A DNA stretch of 50,188 nucleotides. It comes from Acidobacteriota bacterium (lineage in GTDB: Bacteria; Acidobacteriota; Terriglobia; Bryobacterales; Bryobacteraceae). This document shows, piece by piece, positions 1-6,975 of this stretch (positions within the stretch are counted from its first letter, which is position 1; every line of letters begins with the position of its first letter). The position numbers were made by a program, and so were the translations under genes. The stretch is from assembly GCA_016201205.1 (NCBI GenBank), contig JACQDF010000017.1, positions 1 to 50,188 of the forward strand, given 5' to 3'. Below the pieces are notes generated by a model. The model saw only the letters and a list, made by a program, of their open reading frames with translations. It searched no databases and was not told where the DNA came from.

Positions 1-123
1 CCATTTCTGGCTCTATCTTCACCAACTGGTTAACGCATGCCGCAGCGAAACCCCTTTGCTTGGCTGTGTACACTCGGGCTGTGCCCTCACATTGTTAACA
101 AGGACTTGCCGCGAAAATGCAGG

Positions 124-534
124 CTAGATGAAGAGATCGACCGTTACCTTGAAGACGGATGCAAGCTTTTTTGCCTGTTCCTTGCTGATGGATCGCTTAC
201 CGCTCAGGACCTCTGAAACCCGCCCGCGCGTACCGAACACGGGCAGCAGGTCTCGGGCCGTTCGGCCGCTGGTCTCCATCAGGTAGGCAAGCATTTGGTT
301 CGGAGCAACTGGAGGCACCGGGTTATGGCGATCATCGTAAGCCTGAATCAGGATCGCCATGGTTTCCAGTAATGCCGACTCCTCCCGGGACAAGCGGTGC
401 TCACCCTTATCCATCAGATGTTCCACGGCGGCAACCATGTGGTCGTACTCATCCTCGGTCTCGATGGCTTTGACGACAATGCGATTCGCCAACCGCGCAT
501 ATTTCCTTGGGTCGAGAGTTAGAGTTGCGCGCAT
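124..534 (-). CDS. HigA-like antitoxin / XRE-type regulator (orphan)
   Basis: A 136-residue protein with an N-terminal helical part (about 1-75) and a C-terminal helix-turn-helix domain (about 78-136, with the core GRVSEVLSGKRSISKEQAKK). This arrangement matches the COG5499 group of HigA antitoxins, which repress their own operon and neutralise a HigB-type mRNA interferase. In that group the toxin gene normally lies just upstream. Here only about 70 bases separate the start from an inverted repeat at 604-618, so no toxin fits and I see none on the other side. It may be an orphan antitoxin or a plain regulator. The family call is recognition of sequence features; toxin loss is inference. Confidence 0.75.
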   Translation of the reverse strand: MRATLTLDPRKYARLANRIVVKAIETEDEYDHMVAAVEHLMDKGEHRLSREESALLETMAILIQAYDDRHNPVPPVAPNQMLAYLMETSGRTARDLLPVFGTRGRVSEVLSGKRSISKEQAKKLASVFKVTVDLFI

Positions 535-603
535 TGGGCTGGTCCTCGCAAGACATACGAATCGCCTTGTAGCTGACGACGTGCATCCAGGGACGATTCC
601 ATA

Positions 604-618
604 GTCCCATAATGGGAC
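604..618. promoter_or_regulatory. Inverted repeat, possible autoregulatory operator of the HigA-like gene
   Basis: GTCCCAT-A-ATGGGAC is a perfect 7-base inverted repeat around one base, 70 bases upstream of the start of the leftward HigA-like gene. Antitoxins of this type bind such palindromes in their own promoter. The pairing is inferred from position only. Confidence 0.45.
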
Positions 619-704
619 CGCCCTGTCAATGATCGGCGATTGCGGGTCTCGATAGCCGGCCCAACCGCACCGGAGAGGTGGAAGGGGATCGCGGCCTTTG
701 TGCT

Positions 705-1250
705 TTAGAGGGGTGCTCGCTTTCCCATTTCATCCAGGACCTCGAGTGGGTCGCGGCGGTGTGCGGGCGTGACTTTGAGCAATTCCGTAACAGCGGTTTG
801 GAATGGGAGGGGAAAGAGGGACAATGCGACCGGCCGGCTACGCCAGGGGCGGTGGATGCGGGAAAACGCCTTCTGCGCCAGGGCGTACCGAATGCGTGTG
901 GCGATCAGTCCCGCTGTCTTGTAGGTGACGGCGAGAGCTTCCTGAAGCTGGCGAGGCGTCGAGCCGGCTCGGCTGGAGCATAACAAATCAATCGCCTGAA
1001 GCCACTTGTTCAAGGGCAGGCGTGAGTGCTCGAAGATCGTCCCCACGGTGACGGTGAACTGGCAGCGGCATGCAGCGCATTTCCAGACTCCCCGGCGGAC
1101 ATGAGTGGCCGCGCCCGGCTTCGGCTGGAGGCGGAAGGCGGCGCCGGCCGAGCCGCAGTGAGGACAGACGACGCGGCGGGGCCAGCGGGCGGCTTCCAGA
1201 AATGCGCGGGCGGCTTCCGGAGAGCGGAGACCAGCAGGCAGGCGCGGCAT
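705..1250 (-). CDS. IS1595-type transposase zinc-ribbon fragment lacking the DDE domain
   Basis: The first 125 residues match the N-terminal part of IS1595/ISXO2-like transposases: a WP motif, a zinc ribbon with C29/C32 and C58/C61, then the conserved stretch FTVTVGTIFEHSRLPLNKW and a helical segment ending in a YKTA-like helix. Full transposases of this family run to roughly 300 residues with a DDE catalytic domain. This one stops at 181, and its last 35 residues (FQTAVTELLKV and onward) resemble only a transposase C-terminal tail, as if the middle had been deleted. It cannot catalyse transposition as read. It could be a relic or a retained DNA-binding protein. There is no clear ribosome-binding site before the chosen ATG. 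Confidence 0.65.
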   Translation of the reverse strand: MPRLPAGLRSPEAARAFLEAARWPRRVVCPHCGSAGAAFRLQPKPGAATHVRRGVWKCAACRCQFTVTVGTIFEHSRLPLNKWLQAIDLLCSSRAGSTPRQLQEALAVTYKTAGLIATRIRYALAQKAFSRIHRPWRSRPVALSLFPLPFQTAVTELLKVTPAHRRDPLEVLDEMGKRAPL

Positions 1251-1257
1251 GGGTTTG

Positions 1258-1298
1258 TAAAGTATACATATAGAATTTTTTCTCTCCTCCCGTCAATC
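1258..1298 (-). promoter_or_regulatory. Possible sigma70-like promoter for the zinc-ribbon gene
   Basis: Reading leftward, TTGACG (1298-1293) is followed about 18 bases later by an AT-rich block containing TATATG and TATACT, shortly before the ATG at 1250. The short leader would leave little room for a ribosome-binding site. Weak, pattern-based call. Confidence 0.3.
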
Positions 1299-1398
1299 AC
1301 TTGCAGCTTTCGATCGGCCGTGCCGCCGCCGCCCGACCGCTATCGTGAGGGCGGAACGTGGCAGCGCAGCCGCGGCCGCGTTCCCGAGGAGATCCAAC

Positions 1399-1773
1399 AT
1401 GCGTATTCAGGTGGCAGGAACGTCTGAACCGGCCAAGGCAGTAAGGACCGGCCTGGCAGCGGAAGGCTTCGCGGTCACCGGCCATTTCGCCAGTTACCAG
1501 ATTTTCATCGAGGAAACCGATGGGGCCGTTCCGGAAGTCGACGGAATCGACTGTGAGCTGGAGCGCCAGATTGTCAACTGCATCGCCAGGACCGCGAGCA
1601 CGGACATCCTGTTGCGGCGGCCGGGCGGCATTCAAAGCGATCAAAAGATCAGGATCGCAATTCCCAAGGACCAGGCCATGGCAAGCCGGGTGGAACAGGC
1701 GATCATCAAAGGCTTTGCCCTGGCGACCGGTTCTCAATCCAACAGGAGGATCAAGTGGTTCGGAAGATTCTAA
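1399..1773 (+). CDS. Hypothetical protein, first gene of virion-like cassette
   Basis: A 124-residue protein of no family I recognise. The ATG at 1399 is chosen because GAGGAGA sits just ahead of it; an earlier in-frame ATG has no such site. It is mostly soluble and mixed in character, with no signal peptide and no transmembrane segment, and a basic C-terminus (NRRIKWFGRF). Its 3' end overlaps the next gene by 19 bases, so it belongs to the same transcript as the five structural-like genes downstream. Being first, it could be a scaffold or regulator of that group, but nothing in the sequence shows it. Confidence 0.7.
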   Translation: MRIQVAGTSEPAKAVRTGLAAEGFAVTGHFASYQIFIEETDGAVPEVDGIDCELERQIVNCIARTASTDILLRRPGGIQSDQKIRIAIPKDQAMASRVEQAIIKGFALATGSQSNRRIKWFGRF

Positions 1774-2444
1774 GTGAGCCCAAGGCTCTGATGGCTTTAC
1801 TGATTCTTGTTCTGATGCTGGCAGGCGCCCTGATGGGCCAGTTGCAGCAATCCGGCGGCGCCGGCTCGAACGCTTCTGTCGGGTCCTATCCGGCGGCTGC
1901 TCCGGGGTCGGCGACCCTCACCGGCGGGCGTTATTACGGCACACCTCCCACGCTGGCGGACGGACAGATGGGCGCTCTGCTGGTGGACACGGCGGGACGC
2001 TTGCAAGTGGCCAGCATCAACGCTCAGTTGCCGGCCGGCTCGAACACCATTGGCGGGGTGAACCAGGCCGGCACGTGGACGGTGCAGCCGGGAAACACGG
2101 CGAACACGACACCGTGGTTTGTGAAGACCATTCCTTTGCATGGATGCGCCGCCAACACGCTCCAGGACATCACACAAGTGGACGTGGCCACGGGGGCCGG
2201 CTCGAGTCTCACCACGGCGGACACGTGCGTCTTCAAGCTCTATTTGAATAACAAGACATCGGCTGCGGTCACGGTGACTCTCGAGGACCGGCAAGCAACG
2301 CCGGTCAGCTACTCGACCAGCTTCAGTCTTCCGGCGAACTCGGACCTGATGAGGGACTTTGCCGGGATGAAGTTCATTTCGGGAGTGAAGGTGACGGCGG
2401 GCAGCGCCACCGCGTTGAACGCCAGACTGCTGGGTGTGCAATGA
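1755..2444 (+). CDS. Phage structural-like membrane-anchored protein
   Basis: 229 residues starting with GTG, preceded by AGGAGG at 1744-1749. One hydrophobic segment (about 11-29) is followed by a Gly/Ser/Thr/Ala-rich, beta-type region. The pattern PTLADGQMGALLVDTAGRL and the phrase NQAGTWTVQPGNTANTTPWF are typical of phage structural or tail-associated proteins. Two cysteines near the middle could form a disulphide outside the membrane. It overlaps the gene before by 19 bases and the gene after by ATGA, so translation is coupled. The exact role is unknown; a surface or virion decoration protein is the best guess. Confidence 0.65.
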   Translation: MVRKILSEPKALMALLILVLMLAGALMGQLQQSGGAGSNASVGSYPAAAPGSATLTGGRYYGTPPTLADGQMGALLVDTAGRLQVASINAQLPAGSNTIGGVNQAGTWTVQPGNTANTTPWFVKTIPLHGCAANTLQDITQVDVATGAGSSLTTADTCVFKLYLNNKTSAAVTVTLEDRQATPVSYSTSFSLPANSDLMRDFAGMKFISGVKVTAGSATALNARLLGVQ

Positions 2445-2869
2445 GGAGCCGGCGCGAATTGTGGAGCATCCCGGCATTGCTGGCAGTGCTGGGGGCATGG
2501 AAGGCGGAGGCAGCGCAATTATCGGCCAGCCGGGGCTACTCGACGCCATTGGTCGAGAAAACCCTGAAAAGCGGCGCTTTTTCTCTTTCGGCAAGCGGCA
2601 CGGTGGTGTCCGCTGTCAGCGGCAAACGCATCAAGGTGTATGCCGTGAAGCTGGTTGTTTCGGCGGGACTCAATGTCAACTTCCGGGATGGGGCCAGCAC
2701 CAACCTCGAGGGGTCGATGGCGCTGGCGGCGAACGGAGGTTTCGTCGAGTTTGTGAATCCTCCGAATTTTCTGTTTGCCACAACCGCAGGCAACAGCCTG
2801 GATCTTGTCGTTAGCGGCACGGGGACAGTGGCCGGACGGGTCAGCTACTGGGACGACGACAACACATGA
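2441..2869 (+). CDS. Secreted beta-rich virion-like protein
   Basis: 142 residues. A short signal-like N-terminus (about 1-24, ending AEA) precedes a Ser/Gly/Val-rich beta domain with AVSGKRIKVYAVKLVVSAGL and a C-terminal acidic tail. Small phage head-decoration or tail proteins often have this composition. The start codon overlaps the previous stop as ATGA, as does its own stop with the next start, so it is locked into the operon. I do not recognise a named family. Confidence 0.65.
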   Translation: MRSRRELWSIPALLAVLGAWKAEAAQLSASRGYSTPLVEKTLKSGAFSLSASGTVVSAVSGKRIKVYAVKLVVSAGLNVNFRDGASTNLEGSMALAANGGFVEFVNPPNFLFATTAGNSLDLVVSGTGTVAGRVSYWDDDNT

Positions 2870-3867
2870 CTTACTCCTGGTTTCGATCGATTGCGCAACA
2901 AAACCCTTCGCTGGAGGCGGCCGTCGCACATCCTCTGTACCTGTATGAAATCGGGCGCATCCGGAGAGGGGAATTCCTGCCGCGGTTTTCCGAAGCGTGG
3001 TACGCGTCGTCGCTGGTACAGAATGCGATCACCAGCTACGACGGGATCATCAGCGCCAGAGGCAGCGGCAACGCCGAAGACGAGGTGTTCGTAAAGACGA
3101 CGGCAACCGGCGGCGTTTCCGGGGTGTGGTATTCCATACTCCGCAGCGCCGGGCTGCCTGCGTCCATCAGCCCGGGAGCCATCCCTGGAGGCTCGGTGAT
3201 GAACCGCGCTTCCACCGGAGCCGCTCCATTGCTGAACCCGGCAACGGGGTCGAAATATCTGCTTACGTTCGGCGTGTCTGTTCCGTCGGTAACGGGATTC
3301 TCGGCGATTCTGCTGGCGGACATTCTGGTTGCAGCGGCGAATATCTCCGCCAACACGATATCGGCTCAGACAGTGAACACGGCTGCGCTGACGCGCTACA
3401 CGCCGGGAGCCGGTGTCATGATGATCCTGGCGGTGTCCACTGCGTTAGGGGCCACGGCCAGCAACGTGACGATTTCGTACACGAACTCGTCGGGCGCCAG
3501 CGGACGGTCCACAGGCGCGATTGCCATGACTGCCAGCGCAGGCGTTGGGCGGCTGCAACCAGGCGCGGGCGGGTTTCTCATTCCCCTGCAAAGTGGGGAC
3601 GTGGGCGTGCAGAGCGTCCAGACGGCTACGTTCTCAGCGGCGATGGGAGCAGGGGTTCTGGATCTCTATCTGTTCAAACCGCTGGTGCTGATTCCAACGG
3701 TCGCTGCAAACACTTTTATCGAGCGCGATTCGACGGTGCAAATCGACGGGCTGACGGAACTCGTCGTGGGGACGGACTCGCAGGCCGGGTGCCTGGGTTG
3801 CTTTGCTCTGACAGGCGGCGCCACGACCACCACGCTCACCGGGTTCCTGCGAACCTGCAACGGGTGA
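2866..3867 (+). CDS. Large virion-like protein of the cassette
   Basis: 333 residues, the longest member of the cassette. The first 60 residues are mixed and aromatic; the rest is rich in Ala, Gly, Ser, Thr and Val, with repeated short beta-type segments such as NTISAQTVNTAALTRYTPG. No signal peptide is evident. Two cysteines lie close together near the C-terminus (QAGCLGCF) and a third in the last residues. The composition resembles phage tail or fibre proteins, but I cannot assign a family. The start overlaps the previous stop as ATGA; the next gene begins 3 bases after its stop. Confidence 0.65.
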   Translation: MTYSWFRSIAQQNPSLEAAVAHPLYLYEIGRIRRGEFLPRFSEAWYASSLVQNAITSYDGIISARGSGNAEDEVFVKTTATGGVSGVWYSILRSAGLPASISPGAIPGGSVMNRASTGAAPLLNPATGSKYLLTFGVSVPSVTGFSAILLADILVAAANISANTISAQTVNTAALTRYTPGAGVMMILAVSTALGATASNVTISYTNSSGASGRSTGAIAMTASAGVGRLQPGAGGFLIPLQSGDVGVQSVQTATFSAAMGAGVLDLYLFKPLVLIPTVAANTFIERDSTVQIDGLTELVVGTDSQAGCLGCFALTGGATTTTLTGFLRTCNG

Positions 3868-3870
3868 TTC

Positions 3871-4095
3871 ATGATCGGGCCATTTGCAGGGATGGGATTT
3901 CGCGAAGCGAGGGGAACCAGCTTCCAGCGGGCGTTTGCGCTGGCGTACTTACGGCCCAAGCAGAGCTCGGCGACGTTCGTTCAGCGCTGGGCGGGTAGCA
4001 AGTCCAATTGGCGGCCCTGGCCATTCGGACAGGAAGGGCCGGCTGCGCCTTCCACGGGCTCCCGCACTCGAACACTCATGGGGGTCGGCAGATGA
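3871..4095 (+). CDS. Small basic hypothetical protein of the cassette
   Basis: 74 residues, rich in Arg, Gly, Pro and Trp. There is no recognised family. It is accepted as real because it starts 3 bases after the previous stop and its own stop overlaps the next start as ATGA, the same coupling used by its neighbours. Without that context it would not be convincing. Confidence 0.5.
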   Translation: MIGPFAGMGFREARGTSFQRAFALAYLRPKQSSATFVQRWAGSKSNWRPWPFGQEGPAAPSTGSRTRTLMGVGR

Positions 4096-4388
4096 GCTGG
4101 ATCAGCGTGGATGTGGTGGTGAACTCGACGAGTTGGACTCCGGTGGCGTCGCCTTTTGACTGTGACATGCTCGTGATCCGGAACACGGGCGGGGCGGCGC
4201 TGCGCTACTCGCCGGACGACGGCGCCACGGAAGATGTGCTGGATGTAGGGGCGCAGTTTTCCATTCCGGTGCACCGGCTGACGAACTGGTGGATGTCGGG
4301 CCAGCCGCGTTTTGCGGCTGGAGGGCCGGCGGTGTATCTGAAGACGGCGTCAGGGACGGCAACGATCAAGGTGACGTTTCTGCGGTGA
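4092..4388 (+). CDS. Small phage-type beta protein, last gene of the cassette
   Basis: 98 residues. It starts at the ATGA overlap at 4092. The sequence reads as a compact beta domain: VVVNSTSWTPVASPFDCDM, then a VIRNTGGAALRYSPDDG motif and a C-terminal GTATIKVTFL strand. Short phage proteins with a V-x-N-T-x-A-x-L core (fibre tip or head-decoration type) look similar. It ends the rightward operon; the next gene converges from the other strand 43 bases away. Confidence 0.6.
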   Translation: MSWISVDVVVNSTSWTPVASPFDCDMLVIRNTGGAALRYSPDDGATEDVLDVGAQFSIPVHRLTNWWMSGQPRFAAGGPAVYLKTASGTATIKVTFLR

Positions 4389-4431
4389 GGGGTGTTGTCC
4401 GGCAGCGACGGTTATTTGGATTGACGGCGCC

Positions 4432-5370
4432 TCACCGCTTCCGTCCAACGGCCAAGACCGTCTCAAAATGTGGCGCCTGCTCCTCGCGAAACACCACGGA
4501 TGTTTCGATGCCCTCGAATCCGGCATTCTTGAGAAACGCTTCCAACTCCACTTGGGTGAAGCCGAGCCAGAGGTCGGCGTAGAGCTCGCGAGCCTCTTCG
4601 AAGTGGTGGCGGATGAGATCCAGAATGATCACGCGGCCGCCGCTGTGCAGGATGCGCCAAGCCTCCTCGACGGCGCGCTGAGGATGCGGGGCATGATGCA
4701 GGGACTGGCTGAAGATGGCCAGATCGACGCTTCGATCGTCAACGGGCAACGCCTCGAGGTCGCCGAGGCGGTACTCGAGATTCTCGAGGCCATGCCGCCG
4801 CGCCAGATCCGAGCCGAACGCGACCATCTTTTCGGCGTTGTCAACAGCAATGACCTTCTGTGCGCGGCGGGCGAGAAGCTGCGCCAAGGTCGCCTCCCCC
4901 GCCCCGAGATCAGCCACAACGATGGCCGGCATGAGCGCAAGCAAAGCCTCTGCTAATCCCTTCCAGGAGCGCCCGGGGACGTAGTGTCGCCCGAACTTGC
5001 CCGCCAGCTCATCGAAGTAGGAGCGCATTTTGTCTTTGCGTTTGCGGAGAATCAGATCAAGGGAGGCAGCGTCGTGGGCCGCATCTGGGATTTCGCCGGC
5101 GGCCTGGCGCAGAAGTCCGAGGAGTTCGTTCTGCCGGGTGACATCCGGGTGGAGACGGTAGAGGGCATACTTTCCGGTGCGGCGGTCGGCGACAAGTCCC
5201 GCCTGGCGGAGCTGGCTTAACCAGGTGGAGATTCGGCTCTGGCCCATGTTCAGGATTTCCTGCAACTCCACTACGCTAAGTTCTTCTTGTTCGAGGAGTA
5301 GCAGGATGCGGACGCGGCTGGGATCGGCGAGCAGACGGAAGCATTTCAGGATTGACACGGAAGTGGGCAT
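4432..5370 (-). CDS. ArsR-family regulator fused to SAM-dependent methyltransferase (SahR-like)
   Basis: 312 residues in two parts. Residues 1-95 form an ArsR/SmtB-type winged helix (LLADPSRVRILLLLEQEELS, then a recognition helix around MGQSRISTWLSQLRQAG). Residues 110-310 form a class I methyltransferase with the glycine loop VADLGAGEATLAQLLA and the acidic residue in VIAVDNAE. The ArsR part lacks the usual ELCVCDL metal site, so the ligand is more likely bound by the C-terminal fold. It is divergent from ahcY with only 46 bases between. ArsR-type SahR regulators that sense S-adenosylhomocysteine control SAM-cycle genes, so this is probably the regulator of ahcY, with the methyltransferase fold used as the SAH sensor. 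That function is inferred from context. Confidence 0.85.
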   Translation of the reverse strand: MPTSVSILKCFRLLADPSRVRILLLLEQEELSVVELQEILNMGQSRISTWLSQLRQAGLVADRRTGKYALYRLHPDVTRQNELLGLLRQAAGEIPDAAHDAASLDLILRKRKDKMRSYFDELAGKFGRHYVPGRSWKGLAEALLALMPAIVVADLGAGEATLAQLLARRAQKVIAVDNAEKMVAFGSDLARRHGLENLEYRLGDLEALPVDDRSVDLAIFSQSLHHAPHPQRAVEEAWRILHSGGRVIILDLIRHHFEEARELYADLWLGFTQVELEAFLKNAGFEGIETSVVFREEQAPHFETVLAVGRKR

Positions 5371-5377
5371 AGGATAT

Positions 5378-5403
5378 TATCAACATATCAAGATTCTTTG
5401 ATA
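5378..5403. promoter_or_regulatory. Operator between ArsR-methyltransferase and ahcY
   Basis: TATCAA-N2-TATCAA-N6-TTGATA fills most of the 46-base gap between the divergent starts. The second TATCAA (5386-5391) and TTGATA (5398-5403) form an inverted repeat; the first copy is a direct repeat. This is what a dimeric ArsR-type repressor would bind to control both genes. Confidence 0.65.
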
Positions 5404-5416
5404 ATTCCAATAGCCT

Positions 5417-6847
5417 ATGACTACCACAACCTTTCCCACGCTGGCCACTGAATACAAAGTGGCCGATCTTTCGCTGGCCGATTGGGGCCGCAAGGAGATT
5501 GCCGTCGCCGAGCACGAGATGCCCGGCTTGATTGCGATTCGCGAAAAACACGCCAAACAGAAGCCGCTCGAGGGCGTTCGCATCACCGGCTCGCTGCACA
5601 TGACGATTCAGACGGCGGTACTGATCGAGACGCTGGTGGATCTGGGCGCGAGGGTGCGCTGGGCGAGCTGCAACATTTTCTCGACGCAGGATCACGCGGC
5701 GGCGGCGATTGCGGCGGCCGGAATCCCGGTGTTCGCCTGGAAGGGCGAAACGCTGGAACAATACTGGTGGTGCGCCTACCAGGCGATCAGCCATCCGGAT
5801 GGCAAAGGGCCGCAACTGGTGGTGGATGACGGCGGCGACGTAACGCTGCTGATCCACAAGGGTCACGAGCTCGAAGAAGGCTCGGACTGGGTCCACACGG
5901 CATCCTCGAGCCACGAAGAGAAAGTGATCAAGGATCTGTTGAAGAAAGTGTACGCGGAGAATCCGCGGCGGTGGCACGAAATCGCGAGCCAGTGGCGGGG
6001 CGTTTCCGAAGAAACGACGACCGGGGTACACCGGTTGTACAAGATGAAGGAAGCGGGTAAGCTGCTGGTTCTGGCGATCAATGTGAATGACTCGGTGACC
6101 AAGTCGAAGTTCGATAACCTCTATGGGTGCCGTGAGTCGCTGGCAGATGGCATCAAGCGGGCAACCGATGTGATGCTGGCGGGCAAAGTGGCCGTGGTGT
6201 GCGGTTACGGCGACGTGGGCAAGGGGTCGGCGCAATCGCTGCGCGGAATGGGCGCGCGGGTCATCGTGACGGAGATCGATCCGATCAACGCGCTGCAAGC
6301 GGCGATGGCGGGATATGAAGTGACCACGATCGAGGAGACGCTCGGCCGCGGCGACATCTACGTGACCTGCACGGGCAACGTGGACATCATCACCCTCGAG
6401 CACATGATGCACATGAAGGACCAGGCGATCGTGTGCAACATCGGCCACTTCGACAATGAGATCCAGGTGGACCGGCTGAATGGGCTGCCCGGCGTCCGGA
6501 AGACGAACATCAAGCCGCAGGTGGATATGTACACGTTCCCCGGCGGGCACAGCATGTTCCTGCTGGCCGAAGGGCGGCTGGTGAATCTTGGTTGCGCGAC
6601 CGGGCATCCGAGCTTCGTGATGTCAAACAGCTTCTCGAACCAGACGCTGGCCCAGATCGACCTGTGGAAGAACCGCGACACATACAAGGTGGACGTGTAC
6701 ACGCTGCCGAAGAAGCTGGATGAGGAAGTAGCGAGGCTGCATCTGGAGAAGATCGGGGTGAAGCTGACGAGGCTCACTGAGAAGCAGGCGGGATATATCG
6801 GGACGCCGGTCGAGGGGCCGTACAAGCCGGAGCATTACCGGTATTAA
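5417..6847 (+). CDS. ahcY: Adenosylhomocysteinase
   Basis: 476 residues, close to the length of other bacterial enzymes that carry the long insertion. AhcY hydrolyses S-adenosyl-L-homocysteine to adenosine and homocysteine, relieving product inhibition of methyltransferases. Visible hallmarks are [16 protein letters not shown] near the N-terminus, the substrate/catalytic region [20 protein letters not shown], the NAD-binding loop GYGDVGKG, and the C-terminal KPEHYRY that closes the neighbouring subunit's NAD site. It acts in the cytosol as a tetramer. It stands alone on its strand, divergent from the ArsR-methyltransferase gene that probably regulates it. Confidence 0.97.
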   Translation: MTTTTFPTLATEYKVADLSLADWGRKEIAVAEHEMPGLIAIREKHAKQKPLEGVRITGSLHMTIQTAVLIETLVDLGARVRWASCNIFSTQDHAAAAIAAAGIPVFAWKGETLEQYWWCAYQAISHPDGKGPQLVVDDGGDVTLLIHKGHELEEGSDWVHTASSSHEEKVIKDLLKKVYAENPRRWHEIASQWRGVSEETTTGVHRLYKMKEAGKLLVLAINVNDSVTKSKFDNLYGCRESLADGIKRATDVMLAGKVAVVCGYGDVGKGSAQSLRGMGARVIVTEIDPINALQAAMAGYEVTTIEETLGRGDIYVTCTGNVDIITLEHMMHMKDQAIVCNIGHFDNEIQVDRLNGLPGVRKTNIKPQVDMYTFPGGHSMFLLAEGRLVNLGCATGHPSFVMSNSFSNQTLAQIDLWKNRDTYKVDVYTLPKKLDEEVARLHLEKIGVKLTRLTEKQAGYIGTPVEGPYKPEHYRY

Positions 6848-6851
6848 ACAC

Positions 6852-6911
6852 AACCCGCTCAACGGTCGCGGCTCGGAAGCGCTTTCTGAGCCGCGCGCGT
6901 CAGCAAGCGGT
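6852..6911 (-). repeat. Dispersed palindromic element, copy 1 (reverse orientation)
   Basis: Reverse complement of the element described at 26286-26353. It keeps the core arms GCGCGCGGCTC and GAGCCGCGACCG around AGAAAGCGCTTCC. It lies directly after the ahcY stop, where a transcript would end. Confidence 0.8.
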
Positions 6912-6975
6912 CCGGGGCTCACGCAAGCTCGACTTTGCCGTCTGGTTGGGCAAGAATAAAGGCCAGGAGGTCTTT

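Noticed and set aside
5276..6607. Long leftward open frame across ahcY
   Set aside because: Antisense shadow of a clearly identified enzyme; His/Arg-rich composition with no family pattern.
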